Shown: one piece after another, positions 23,901-32,282 of the stretch
Numbering within the stretch: position 1 is the stretch's first letter
Layout of the letters: each line of letters starts with the position of its first letter
Source of the DNA: Actinomycetes bacterium
Lineage (GTDB): Bacteria > Actinomycetota > Acidimicrobiia > Acidimicrobiales > RAAP-2
DNA length: 57,728 bases
Assembly: GCA_021846325.1 (NCBI GenBank)
Contig: JAJZBX010000014.1
Location: 1 to 57,728, forward strand
Reading direction: 5' to 3'
Notes under the pieces: generated by a model
Database searches by the model: none
Told to the model about the DNA's origin: nothing
What the model saw: only the letters and a program-made list of their open reading frames with translations
Position numbers and translations under genes: made by a program

Positions 23901-24683
23901 TCAGTCGCGCGCGCCGTGGCGACCCGCGCCGTTGGCGAAGCGACGCGCGCCGTCGACCCCGTCGGCGGCCAGCGACTCGCGGCCGAGCTCGAGTTCGCGC
24001 GCCATCGCGTCAGCCTCGCTGAGCGCCGCCTGGTCGTAGAGCGAGCGACGGTCGTTGCGCAGGCAGGTCTGGGGAAACGAGGCGATCTGGTGAGCCAGCG
24101 CCTCGGCCGACTCGCGCGCGTGACCCGACTCGACCACCCGGTTGGCCAGGCCCATCGCGTGGGCCTCGCTCGCCGAGACCGCTCGCCCGGTCAGGATCAA
24201 GTCGAGCGCCCGGCTCGTGCCGACGAGCCGCGGCAGCCGGACGGTTCCCCCGTCGATCAACGGGACGCCCCAGCGTCGACAAAAGACACCGAACACCGCG
24301 TCGGCGGCGACCACGCGCAGGTCGCACCAGAGCGCGAGCTCGAGCCCGCCGGCGACCGCGTAGCCCTCGACGGCGGCGATGACCGGTTTGGCGAGCGTCA
24401 AGCGCGACACCCCCATCGGCCCGTCGCCGTGCGCGGTGACGACGTTCGCACGCGACGTCCCCACCGCCGTGAGGTCCGCCCCCGAGCAGAAGTGGCCGCC
24501 CTCGCCGAAGAGCACCGCAACGGACGCGTCGTCGTCGGCGTCGAAGCGACGAAAGGCCTCGGCGAGTCGTGCCGCGGTCGGTCCGTCGACGCTGTTGCGC
24601 GTCGCCCGACGGTCGAGGATCACCGTGGTCACCGGGCCGACTCGCTCGACACGCACCGACGCCGCAGTCGGCGAAGGCGTCAC
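23901..24683 (-). CDS. Enoyl-CoA hydratase/isomerase-family (crotonase) protein
   Basis: 260 residues. Crotonase oxyanion-hole segments are seen as GGHFCSGADLTAVG and GYAVAGGLELALWCDLRV. The stretch where classical hydratases carry the first catalytic glutamate (FGxPEI) reads FGVFCRRWGVPLIDGGT, so a standard hydratase mechanism is doubtful; this subgroup may do another crotonase reaction. GTG start overlaps the stop of the acyl-CoA ligase by four bases, forming a ligase-crotonase operon for CoA activation and processing of an organic acid. Confidence 0.85.
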   Translation of the reverse strand: MTPSPTAASVRVERVGPVTTVILDRRATRNSVDGPTAARLAEAFRRFDADDDASVAVLFGEGGHFCSGADLTAVGTSRANVVTAHGDGPMGVSRLTLAKPVIAAVEGYAVAGGLELALWCDLRVVAADAVFGVFCRRWGVPLIDGGTVRLPRLVGTSRALDLILTGRAVSASEAHAMGLANRVVESGHARESAEALAHQIASFPQTCLRNDRRSLYDQAALSEADAMARELELGRESLAADGVDGARRFANGAGRHGARD

Positions 24684-26203
24684 CGATCGCTCCCCAGCGT
24701 GTCGCGCAACGCTCGACGCAGCACCTTGCCGACGGCGGACTTGGGAATCTCTGCTACGAACATCACTCGATGGGGGACCTTGTAGCCGGCGAGACGATCA
24801 CGCACGACTTGGCGCAGCTGGTCCTCGCTGACCGTCGCTGCCGGCTGGAGGACGACGAAGGCGACGACCGTCTCGACCCACGTCGGGTCCGGTGCGCCGA
24901 CGACGGCGCACTCGGCGACGGCCGGGTGGGTCATCAACGCGTCCTCCACCTCGCGGGGATAGACGTTAAAGCCACCGGTGATGATCATGTCGCTACGCCG
25001 GTCCACCAGGTAGAGGTAGCCACGCTCGTCACGTCGCGCCAGGTCGCGGGTGCGCAGCCAGCCGTCGGCGGTGGTCATCTCGGCGTTGAGCTCGGGCGCG
25101 CGGTAGTACCGCGCCATCACGAAGGGCGCGCGCACCTGGATCTCGCCGATCTCGCCCGTTGGCGCGAGGGACCCGTCCTCGGCCACGAGCCGCACCTCGG
25201 CGTCCACGCTCGGAAACCCGCACGAACCCCACAACCGGTCATCGAGATGATCACGGCGATCCAGCACGGTGATCGCGAGCGGCGCCTCGGTCTGCCCGTA
25301 GTACTGGGTGAAGATGGGTCCCCAGGCCTCGATGGCGCGCTCGAGCGTCGGCCGAGGCATTGGACTGGCGCCGTAGATCACTTGACGAAGCGACGAGACG
25401 TCGGCGTCGTCGGCCAGTCCCGACCCGACGAGCATCGTGAGCATGGTCGGCACGAGGTTGATCTCGCTCACCCCGTACCGCGCGATTGCTGCGAGGAACT
25501 CGCCGGGCTCGAAGCGTTCGAGCACGGCGGTCGTGGCGCCGCGCAGCCAGTACGGCAGGACGAAGGTGCCACTCGCGTGGATCAACGAGGCCGCGTGCAA
25601 CATCACTGAGTCGCGATTCGGTGACACCAGGTTGCTCAGGATGTTCACCACGATGGCCGCGTAGGTGCCCTGGGTGTGCACGACCGCCTTGAGTGTCCCG
25701 GTCGTGCCCGAGGTGTACAGCACGAGAAGGGGATCGTCCGCCTCGAGCGCGACGAGCGGTTCGCGCGCACTGGCGTCGGCGGCGTCGGCGAGCAGGTCGT
25801 CCCCGTCCACCCCCGGTGCGCCGAGCCCGATACCGACGAGTCCGGGAACCCGCTCCCCTAGCGCCGCGGCGACGCCGCTCAACGACGGCGCGTGAATAAG
25901 CCACCGCGCGTTGGTCTCGACCAGCATGCGTTCGAGCTCGTTCAGCGAGAGACGGGCGTTTAGCGGCACGCGCACCAGTCCAGCCTTCACGCAGGCGAAG
26001 TCCAGCGAGACCGACCACAGGCCGTTGCCAACCAGGAGCGCAACCTCGTCGCCCTTGGCGAGACCGCGCGCGAGCAACGCGTTGGCGAACCGGTTGGCGG
26101 CGTCGTCGACGTCGCGATACGTGAGGCTCGTCTCGCCAAAGACGACGGCCGTCCTCGCCGCGAACCGCTGCGCGCCCCGACGCACCATCTCCACCGTGAG
26201 CAT
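24680..26203 (-). CDS. Acyl-CoA synthetase (AMP-dependent ligase)
   Basis: 507 residues of the ANL superfamily, activating a carboxylic acid via acyl-AMP to acyl-CoA. Seen: P-loop LLVLYTSGTTGTLKAVVH, the YYGQTEAPLAI motif, GYLYLVDRRSDMIITGGFNVYPREVED and the C-terminal catalytic lysine in IPKSAVGKVLRR. ATG at 26203 with GGGGGT upstream (an alternative GTG at 26215 adds four residues). Coupled to the crotonase gene. Chain length or aromatic preference cannot be told. Confidence 0.9.
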   Translation of the reverse strand: MLTVEMVRRGAQRFAARTAVVFGETSLTYRDVDDAANRFANALLARGLAKGDEVALLVGNGLWSVSLDFACVKAGLVRVPLNARLSLNELERMLVETNARWLIHAPSLSGVAAALGERVPGLVGIGLGAPGVDGDDLLADAADASAREPLVALEADDPLLVLYTSGTTGTLKAVVHTQGTYAAIVVNILSNLVSPNRDSVMLHAASLIHASGTFVLPYWLRGATTAVLERFEPGEFLAAIARYGVSEINLVPTMLTMLVGSGLADDADVSSLRQVIYGASPMPRPTLERAIEAWGPIFTQYYGQTEAPLAITVLDRRDHLDDRLWGSCGFPSVDAEVRLVAEDGSLAPTGEIGEIQVRAPFVMARYYRAPELNAEMTTADGWLRTRDLARRDERGYLYLVDRRSDMIITGGFNVYPREVEDALMTHPAVAECAVVGAPDPTWVETVVAFVVLQPAATVSEDQLRQVVRDRLAGYKVPHRVMFVAEIPKSAVGKVLRRALRDTLGSDR

Positions 26204-26404
26204 GACTACCCCCACCCCAGACTAGAGAGCCACCGGTGCACCGACGGGTTGGCTGGACCAAACCCGGTCACGATCGGCACGAATTGGGCGAGTCCAGCGC
26301 CGATAAGGTGACCGCGTACTGCGGTCCCGCCGTTGAGCGACGAGCGTGATAAGGGGGATGATGACGTTGGTCACCAGTCGTCGACACACCGCGGGGACCT
26401 CGCG

Positions 26405-27157
26405 GTGAACCTCACCAGTCGGTCGATCCGCCACTACCGCGAGGCGCCCAACGCGTTCGCCCGTGACCTCTTCGCGCCGCTGCCGGCGCGCTACGACGCG
26501 CTCGCGGCACTCTTGTCCTTCGGTCAGGATCCGCGCTGGCGCTCGGCCATGGTCGATCGAGTAGCGAGCGCCCAGCCCGGGCTCGTCCTGGACGTCGCCT
26601 GCGGTCCCGGCGCGGTGACCCGGCTGCTCGCCCAGCGCTCCCAGGCGCGCATCGTGGGCATCGACCTGAGCGAGCCCATGCTGCGCCGCGGTGAAGCCGC
26701 TCTTTCGTCGGCGGGCCTCGCCGGGCGCGTCGCGCTCGTCGTGGGACGCGGCGAGCAGTTGCCGTTCCCCGATGCGAGCTTCGACGCCCTGACGGTCACC
26801 TACCTGCTTCGCTACGTGAAGGATCCGGCCGCGACGCTCGCCGAGTTGGCCCGCGTGGTCAAGCCCGGTGGACCCATCGCGAGTCTCGAGTTCGCCGTGC
26901 CGACGCGACGCCCCTGGCGCGTCGCGTGGTGGTTCTATACCCGAGCGGTACTGCCGGTCGCGGGCTACGTGGTCGGCGGGCGAGCGTGGTGGAACGTCGG
27001 GCGATTCCTCGGGCCGAGCATCTCGGCGCACTACCGCAGCTACCCGGTGGCCTGGACGCTGCAGGCCTGGCGTTCCGCGGGGATCGAGCGCGTCGAGGCT
27101 CGACCGATGAGCTTGGGTGGCGGACTCGTGATCGCCGGCTACCGATCGGCCCGCTAG
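26405..27157 (+). CDS. UbiE/Class I SAM-dependent methyltransferase
   Basis: 250 residues. SAM-binding motif I VLDVACGPGAVTRLL, post-I acidic IVGIDLSEPML, motif II SFDALTVTYLLRYVKDP, motif III ELARVVKPGGPIASLEF; this resembles menaquinone/ubiquinone C-methyltransferases (UbiE/MenG). The helix-rich C-terminus (WWFYTRAVLPVAGYVVGG) suggests a membrane-near lipid substrate. GTG at 26405 follows GGGGAC; the frame is open to 26333. Its stop overlaps the start of the membrane protein by one base, so the two likely modify one lipid-like product. A specific menaquinone role is not proven. Confidence 0.85.
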   Translation: MNLTSRSIRHYREAPNAFARDLFAPLPARYDALAALLSFGQDPRWRSAMVDRVASAQPGLVLDVACGPGAVTRLLAQRSQARIVGIDLSEPMLRRGEAALSSAGLAGRVALVVGRGEQLPFPDASFDALTVTYLLRYVKDPAATLAELARVVKPGGPIASLEFAVPTRRPWRVAWWFYTRAVLPVAGYVVGGRAWWNVGRFLGPSISAHYRSYPVAWTLQAWRSAGIERVEARPMSLGGGLVIAGYRSAR

Positions 27158-27921
27158 TGGCCGACCTGCGACGTCCCGTCGAGACAAACGCTCCGGCCTT
27201 CTACGCGGCACCGCGGTTCTTGGGATCACGCCGCGCGCGCGAGTGGTGGACGGTGCTGCACCCGCCCTATACGGCGCTGCACCTCTCACTGGTCACGATC
27301 GGCGCCTGTCTCAGCGCGCCGGTCAACACGGTGAAGCTCGTCGCGACGCTCGGCGCCTTTCTACTGGCGCTCGGCGTCGGTGCGCACTCACTCGACGAGC
27401 TGCACGGACGCCCACTTTCGACCACCATTCCCGCGTGGCAGCTCATCGGCGCCTCGGTCCTCGGCATCGGTGGTGCCGTTGGCCTCGGCGTGGTGGGCGT
27501 TGTCGTGGTGAGTGCCTACCTCGCGATCTTCATCGTGGTCGGATCGGTCGCCGCGGTTGCCTACAACCTCGAGCTCTTCGGTGGCCGGCTGCACACCGGC
27601 CCGATGCTGATCCTCAGTTGGGGCGCCTTCCCGGTGCTGACGGCGTACTTCGCCCAGCACGCGACGATCAGCGCGGGTGCCGTCGGGGCCGCCGTCTTTG
27701 GGGCGCTGGTCACGCGGATCCAGCAGCAACTCTCGACCCCGGCGCGGGCGCTGCGACGTCGAACGCGCGCGGTGCATGGCGCCATCGAGGGTCTCGACGG
27801 CACGTCTCGGCCCATTACCGCAGCGACGATGCTCGCGCCGCTCGAAGCGGCCCTGCGCACGCTGTGCTGGATGGGACCCGTGCTGGCCCTGACGCTCGTC
27901 CTCGTACGGTTTAGGCCATGA
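27157..27921 (+). CDS. Integral membrane protein coupled to the UbiE-like methyltransferase
   Basis: 254 residues, about six hydrophobic segments (LHLSLVTIGACLSAP, LVATLGAFLLALGVGAHSLDELHGRPL, LGVVGVVVVSAYLAIFIVVGSVAAVAYN, PMLILSWGAFPVLTAYF, LRTLCWMGPVLALTLVLV). The first polar loop (AHSLDELHGRPL) recalls the acidic D-x-x-D loop of UbiA prenyltransferases but does not match their motif; no family can be named firmly. GTG shares one base with the methyltransferase stop. A prenyl- or quinone-lipid related role is inference. Confidence 0.75.
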   Translation: MADLRRPVETNAPAFYAAPRFLGSRRAREWWTVLHPPYTALHLSLVTIGACLSAPVNTVKLVATLGAFLLALGVGAHSLDELHGRPLSTTIPAWQLIGASVLGIGGAVGLGVVGVVVVSAYLAIFIVVGSVAAVAYNLELFGGRLHTGPMLILSWGAFPVLTAYFAQHATISAGAVGAAVFGALVTRIQQQLSTPARALRRRTRAVHGAIEGLDGTSRPITAATMLAPLEAALRTLCWMGPVLALTLVLVRFRP

Positions 27922-27956
27922 CAACCTAGAGCGAGGTCGTCGCCCGGGCTCGAGGC

Positions 27957-28649
27957 TCAGTCGCTGGCGAGACCGAGCAGGTTGGCCAATTCGTCGACGA
28001 CGCACTCGAAATAGGCGCCGGGGTCCTGCACCGACCCGACGAAGTGGCCAAAGAGTTCGAAGCTCACTGAGCCAAAGACGTGCGACCACGCGATGAGCGC
28101 ACGCACGTAGCGGCCCGTCGCCACGTGCGGCATCACCGCCGCGACGTTGTCGACGTCGAGGAATCCAGCGACATCGGCCCCCGCGTCGTCGGGGGCGACC
28201 GAGGCTCGCTGGGCGGCGTCATCGTCCATGATTCGACCCAAGACCCCGATAACGCGCGACGCCGCCTCGATCGTGAGCGCCGGCGCGCGATAGTCAGGCA
28301 CCGGGGTGCCGTAGAGCAAGGCGTAGTCGTGGGGATTGGCGATGGCCCACGAGCGCACCGCACGACAGGCGACCCGCCAACGCTCGCGCGTTCGCCCGCG
28401 CGCGACCGGCGCCTCGGCCGCCTCGACGGTCGCGCCGAGGTCATCGTAGGCGTCAACGATGAGCGCGGTCAGCAGTTCATCGCGCGTGGCGAAGTAGCGG
28501 TAGATCGCCGAGGACACCAGGTCCAGCTCACGGGCGACCTCGCGAATTGACAGAGCGGCGGCCCCGCGACTCGCCAGTTGACGGGCCGCGGCCGCCTTGA
28601 TCGCCGCGATCCGCGCGGCGCGCGAGTGCGAGCGCTTCGTTGCCGTCAT
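27957..28649 (-). CDS. TetR/AcrR-family regulator with WHG domain
   Basis: 230 residues. N-terminal HTH: AALSIREVARELDLVSSAIYRYFATRDELLTALI; C-terminal WHG-type domain (WAIANPHDYALLYGTPVPDYRAP). Starts at ATG 28649 with GATACT six bases upstream (leaderless type). Its promoter and that of the divergent epimerase gene each carry a copy of one inverted repeat, so it probably represses both. Confidence 0.9.
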   Translation of the reverse strand: MTATKRSHSRAARIAAIKAAAARQLASRGAAALSIREVARELDLVSSAIYRYFATRDELLTALIVDAYDDLGATVEAAEAPVARGRTRERWRVACRAVRSWAIANPHDYALLYGTPVPDYRAPALTIEAASRVIGVLGRIMDDDAAQRASVAPDDAGADVAGFLDVDNVAAVMPHVATGRYVRALIAWSHVFGSVSFELFGHFVGSVQDPGAYFECVVDELANLLGLASD

Positions 28650-28655
28650 GAACCA

Positions 28656-28661
28656 AGTATC
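28656..28661 (-). promoter_or_regulatory. -10 of the TetR gene, leaderless
   Basis: Minus-strand GATACT preceded by TGT (extended -10), six bases before the TetR ATG. Confidence 0.5.
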
Positions 28662-28669
28662 ACACTTTG

Positions 28670-28682
28670 AGAGCACCGCTCT
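28670..28682. promoter_or_regulatory. Secondary TetR operator
   Basis: AGAGC-ACC-GCTCT, an inverted repeat with 5-base arms. It has the same half-site as the larger palindrome at 28715. It lies just upstream of the TetR -10 and touches the -35 (28682-28687) of the epimerase promoter, so binding would affect both directions. Confidence 0.65.
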
Positions 28683-28710
28683 TGCTTTTTTCGGCCGTCA
28701 GGGCCATACT
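28682..28710 (+). promoter_or_regulatory. Promoter of the epimerase gene
   Basis: -35 TTGCTT (28682-28687), 17-base spacer, -10 CATACT (28705-28710). The predicted start site falls inside the palindrome at 28715-28735. Confidence 0.6.
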
Positions 28711-28714
28711 GATA

Positions 28715-28735
28715 AACGAGAGCGGTGCTCTCGTT
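28715..28735. promoter_or_regulatory. Perfect palindromic operator for the TetR regulator
   Basis: Arms AACGAGAGC and GCTCTCGTT are exact inverted copies around a GGT spacer (21 bases). It covers the transcription start of the epimerase gene, the usual place for TetR repression. Confidence 0.8.
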
Positions 28736-28751
28736 AAGGAGGATGAGGTCA

Positions 28752-29714
28752 ATGGCTCGATACGTCGTAGTGGGGGCGGGCACGATCGGCACACTGGTCG
28801 CCGAGCAACTAGCGGCGCGCGGCGAGCGCGTCACGGTCGTGGCTCGTCGTGGACGGGGCCCGGAGGTGGCCGGTGTCGAGTCCGTGGCGGCCGACGCCGC
28901 AGACGAGCGTCTCGTCACGCGGCTCGCCACGGGCGCCGACGCGATCTTTAACTGCGCCAATCCCGCGTACCATCGGTGGCCGAGCGACTGGCCCCCCATT
29001 GCCTCGTCGCTGCTCTCGAGCGCCGAGGCGAGCGGCGCCGTGCTCGTCACGCTCGGCAACCTGTACGTCTACGGCGCGCCGAGTAGTCCTATGTCGCCCG
29101 ACAGCGCCGCGCGCGCGGACTTCGCCAAGGCACACGTGCGCCAGCGCATGTGGCAGGACGCACTCGCGGCCCACGGGGCCGGCCGAGTTCGCGCGACCGA
29201 GGTGCGAGCGTCGGACTTCATCGGGCCGCGAGCCAACGGCGTCTTTGGACCGCGCCAGATCCCGCGAATCCTCGCCGGCCGGTCGTGCCGGGTCATCGGG
29301 AGCCTCGACCAGCCCCACAGCTGGACCTACGTCGACGACGTCGCCCAGACGCTCATCACGTGCGCCGACACCGATATCGCCTGGGGACGCGTGTGGCACG
29401 TGGCGACCAATCCCGCGCGCACGCAACGTCAACTCATCGACGACGTCGCGCAGGTCGCCGGTGTGGGCAGCGTCGCGGCGTCGGTGATCGCTCGCCGCAC
29501 GCTACGCATCGTGGGACTCGTCAGCCCACTCGTGGCCGAACTGCCCACGACGCTCTATCAGTTCACCGCGCCCTTCGTCATCGACGACACCGCGACCCGT
29601 CGTGGGTTGGGCCTCGCGCCGACGCCCTGGCCGATCGTCCTGCAGCGTACGGTCGACGCCTATCGGGCCGTCGACCGTGGCGATCGAGCCGCGCCTAGAG
29701 GCTCGCGCCGGTGA
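28752..29714 (+). CDS. NAD(P)-dependent epimerase/dehydratase-like SDR protein
   Basis: 320 residues of the extended/atypical SDR group. The N-terminal Rossmann motif is VVVGAGTIGTLVAEQLAARG (GxGxxG). The catalytic region reads NLYVYGAPSS (Tyr of the YxxxK type is not obvious), followed by WTYVDDVAQTLI, a segment common to NAD-binding sugar epimerase relatives. ATG at 28752 has AAGGAGG upstream. Controlled by the TetR operator overlapping its start site. Ends 20 bases inside the convergent azoreductase gene. Substrate unknown. Confidence 0.85.
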   Translation: MARYVVVGAGTIGTLVAEQLAARGERVTVVARRGRGPEVAGVESVAADAADERLVTRLATGADAIFNCANPAYHRWPSDWPPIASSLLSSAEASGAVLVTLGNLYVYGAPSSPMSPDSAARADFAKAHVRQRMWQDALAAHGAGRVRATEVRASDFIGPRANGVFGPRQIPRILAGRSCRVIGSLDQPHSWTYVDDVAQTLITCADTDIAWGRVWHVATNPARTQRQLIDDVAQVAGVGSVAASVIARRTLRIVGLVSPLVAELPTTLYQFTAPFVIDDTATRRGLGLAPTPWPIVLQRTVDAYRAVDRGDRAAPRGSRR

Positions 29715-30342
29715 GGTGTCGGCCGTGGGCGGCGGCCAGTCGCTCGGCGTCACGATGCATCTGCGCGGCGAGATCCGTGAACTCGTCGAGCGCCGGATTG
29801 ACGCCGACGAGCGTGAACTCACGCTCCACGACGCGCAGGTCGAGTCCCCAGACGTCCTCTAGGATTCGGCGAATCCAGCCCGAGGCGTAGTCCCAACCCT
29901 CGCGGGGCGTGCCCGGTCCGTAGGCGCCGCCGCGCACGATGATGAGTACCGCGGGCCGGCCCGCCAAGACCGGCGCGGCCCGGTTCGCCATTCGCGGCTC
30001 GGTCATCACCAGGTCAACCCACGCCTTGAGGTGCTGGGGGACGCCAAAGTTGTACAGCGGCACCGCGAACAGCAGCGCGTCGGCGTCGAGCAGCTCGTCC
30101 ACGAGCGTCGACGCCAACGCGGTGGCGAGGCGCTGGTCGGGGCGCCGGGCCGCGTCGGCGACGCCGTTGGCCGACACCGCGGCCGCCCAGGCCGTGGCCG
30201 GCAGCGGATCGAGTCCGACGTCGCGTCGCACCACCTCGGCTGATGGGTCGCTCGCGCGCCACGAGGTCTCGGCGATGTCGGCGATGGCCCGGCTGACCGA
30301 GCCCTCGGCGCGAATACTGGCGTCCAGGCGAAACAGTGACAT
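29695..30342 (-). CDS. FMN-dependent NADH-azoreductase (flavodoxin-fold quinone reductase)
   Basis: 215 residues. Flavodoxin-like fold of the AzoR family: RLDASIRAEGSVSRAIAD (phosphate loop), FAVPLYNFGVPQHLKAWVDLV (FMN isoalloxazine loop), LIIVRGGAYGPGTPREGWDYASGWIRRIL. Reduces quinones or azo compounds with NAD(P)H. Divergent from an HxlR regulator, the classical arrangement for electrophile- or quinone-induced azoreductases. Confidence 0.9.
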   Translation of the reverse strand: MSLFRLDASIRAEGSVSRAIADIAETSWRASDPSAEVVRRDVGLDPLPATAWAAAVSANGVADAARRPDQRLATALASTLVDELLDADALLFAVPLYNFGVPQHLKAWVDLVMTEPRMANRAAPVLAGRPAVLIIVRGGAYGPGTPREGWDYASGWIRRILEDVWGLDLRVVEREFTLVGVNPALDEFTDLAAQMHRDAERLAAAHGRHLTGASL

Positions 30343-30380
30343 GGGTTCCTCACGGTGGGGTTGGTTTCATCCATGGTACG

Positions 30381-30431
30381 GGTAACTTCTAGAAATGATG
30401 TCGCTCTGTTTTACCTAGTCTTTGCTACCAT
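30381..30431. promoter_or_regulatory. Azoreductase/hxlR divergent regulatory region
   Basis: AT-richer than its surroundings. Holds TTCTAGAA (30388-30395), the spaced pair GGTAA (30381-30385) and TTACC (30411-30415), and TACCAT (30426-30431) six bases before the regulator's ATG as a leaderless -10. The inverted elements are candidate HxlR contacts. Confidence 0.4.
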
Positions 30432-30437
30432 GACCGG

Positions 30438-30812
30438 ATGGACGCTCGCGAGATCACCGGTGCCCCGTCGGGCGCGAACGCTGCGCCGTCGACCCCGGTC
30501 TGCGACGCCGCGCTGTTTCGAGCCTTCGCACTGCTCGGCAAGCGCTGGAGCGGCGTCATTCTGGGAACGCTCGCCCACGGACCGGCCGGCTACGCCGATC
30601 TCGCCCGGGCCGTGGACGGCATCTGCGACTCGGTGCTCGCCGAGCGTCTGGGCGAGTTGGCGCGTGCGGGGCTGGTCGTGCGCACCGTTGCCCCCGGGCC
30701 GCCCGTCGCCGTCACCTACCAATTGAGCGACGCCGGCGCGGCGCTCGTGCCCGTGCTGCACGGCCTGGGCGCCTGGGCAACCGAGCACCTGGTCGCGAAC
30801 GAACTCGCCTAG
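30438..30812 (+). CDS. HxlR-family winged-helix regulator
   Basis: 124 residues. CDAALFRAFALLGKRWSGVILGTLAHGPAGYADLARAVDGICDSVLAERLGELARAGLV is the HxlR/MarR-like domain; a single Cys (PVCDAAL) is at the N-terminal position used for redox or electrophile sensing in YodB/HypR-type members, while a second Cys sits in DGICDS. ATG at 30438, apparently leaderless. Predicted repressor of the divergent azoreductase. Confidence 0.9.
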   Translation: MDAREITGAPSGANAAPSTPVCDAALFRAFALLGKRWSGVILGTLAHGPAGYADLARAVDGICDSVLAERLGELARAGLVVRTVAPGPPVAVTYQLSDAGAALVPVLHGLGAWATEHLVANELA

Positions 30813-30901
30813 TGACTAGGCGATGAGCGTCACGCCGGGGGCCGCGTCACCGAGAATCGCTTTCAGTTAGTCTCGAGTTACAACGGGCACCGGAGGACGC
30901 G

Positions 30902-31237
30902 ATGGACGAGCAGCGTGCCAGAGCACTACTGGACGACGAGCGTCGGCGCATCGATTCGCTCCTGGCGCACCTCGGGCGCGACCGAGCGGTGGAGCAGTTC
31001 GAGGCCACGTCGCTCGGTGACGCGACCGACGCGGCGCAGCCGCTCATCAGCGAGCAGGAGAACGACGCCATTGCGGCCGGACTGCGGCTGCGCCTGGCGG
31101 CCGTCGAGCGGGCCGAGGCCCGACTCGCCGCGGGGACCTACGGCCGCTCCGTTCGAAGTGGCGAGGTGATCCCCGATGAACGGCTGCTGGCCGACCCCAC
31201 CGCCGAGCTCACCGTCGACGAGGCCGCCCAAGCCTGA
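30902..31237 (+). CDS. TraR/DksA-like protein lacking the zinc cysteines
   Basis: 111 residues: helical N-terminus (EQRARALLDDERRRIDSLL), acidic middle, then TYGRSVRSGEVIPDERLLADPTAELTVDEAAQ. This is the DksA/TraR C-terminal layout (YGxCxxCGxxIPxxRLxAxPxAxxCxxC) with every zinc-binding Cys replaced. Such Cys-free forms are common in actinobacteria; a role at the RNA polymerase secondary channel is inference. ATG with GGAGG five bases upstream. Confidence 0.8.
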   Translation: MDEQRARALLDDERRRIDSLLAHLGRDRAVEQFEATSLGDATDAAQPLISEQENDAIAAGLRLRLAAVERAEARLAAGTYGRSVRSGEVIPDERLLADPTAELTVDEAAQA

Positions 31238-31364
31238 CGTCACGTCACACCGCGTCAACGCCTCGACCGCGGCGCCGGGTAGGTTGGATCTGGGTCGAGC
31301 GGTCGGGTGACGAGACCGGCCTCGGCAACGAACGGCGGCGTTCGACCGCACGAAATGGAGAGAC

Positions 31365-32282
31365 ATGAAGCTCAGCGAAGAACTGCTCCGTGAGCTGCGC
31401 GTCGAGCCCGGCGACTCGGCCGGCCTCAAGAAGCGCGACGCCGAACACGTGCGCGCCGACTGGCTCGGTTCTCACGCTCACCACGACGGCGACGCCGCCA
31501 AGCGCATCGCGCAGGCGGACCTCGAGGTCTTCGTGGGCGAGATCGCCGCGGCCCAGTCGCTCCTGTGGGCCGACGGCACCCACGCCCTGCTGATCGTGCT
31601 GCAGGCGATGGACGCCGCGGGCAAGGACGGCACCATCAAGCACGTCATGTCAGGGGTCAATCCGCAGGGTTGCCGGGTCGTCGCCTTTAAGCAGCCCTCG
31701 GCCGAGGAACTGGCGCACGACTTCCTCTGGCGCGCGTCGCGCGCCCTGCCCGAGCTCGGCGGCATCACGATCTTCAACCGCTCCTACTACGAGGATGTCC
31801 TGGTGACCCGGGTGCACCCAGAGCTGCTCGACAAGACCCACGAGCGACCCGCGAGCGGGGCCGAGTCCAAGTTTTGGCAGCACCGCTACGAGGACATCAA
31901 CGCCTTCGAACAGCACCTGCACCGTAACCACACGCGCGTCGTCAAGGTCTTCTTGCACGTCTCACGCGACGAGCAGCGACGTCGGTTCCTCGATCGACTC
32001 GAGGACCCGACGAAGAACTGGAAGTTCTCCGTCGCCGACCTCGCTGAGCGTCAGCACTGGGACGAGTACCAGCGCGCCTACGAGGAAGCGCTGAGCGCCA
32101 CCTCAACGTCGTGGGCGCCGTGGTACGTCGTGCCGGCGGACCACAAGTACACCCTGCGCGCGCTCGTCGGCGGGATCGTGGTGGACGCCATCGAACGCCT
32201 CGACCTGGCGGCGCCGAGCGTGCCGGAGGCCACGCTGGCCGCTCTTCGCCAAGCCAAGGCGGCGCTACTCAGCGAGGGGTGA
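31365..32282 (+). CDS. ppk2: Polyphosphate kinase 2 family protein
   Basis: 305 residues; phosphorylates nucleotides with polyphosphate. Seen: Walker A-like MDAAGKDGTIKHVM (D83, K87), FNRSYYEDVLVTRVHPE (Walker B region), ERLDRLEDPTKNWKF-type lid (RRFLDRLEDPTKNWKFS). The length and single-domain form fit class I/III PPK2 acting on ADP or AMP. ATG preceded by GGAGAG. Convergent with the AI-2E transporter, overlapping 18 bases. Confidence 0.92.
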   Translation: MKLSEELLRELRVEPGDSAGLKKRDAEHVRADWLGSHAHHDGDAAKRIAQADLEVFVGEIAAAQSLLWADGTHALLIVLQAMDAAGKDGTIKHVMSGVNPQGCRVVAFKQPSAEELAHDFLWRASRALPELGGITIFNRSYYEDVLVTRVHPELLDKTHERPASGAESKFWQHRYEDINAFEQHLHRNHTRVVKVFLHVSRDEQRRRFLDRLEDPTKNWKFSVADLAERQHWDEYQRAYEEALSATSTSWAPWYVVPADHKYTLRALVGGIVVDAIERLDLAAPSVPEATLAALRQAKAALLSEG

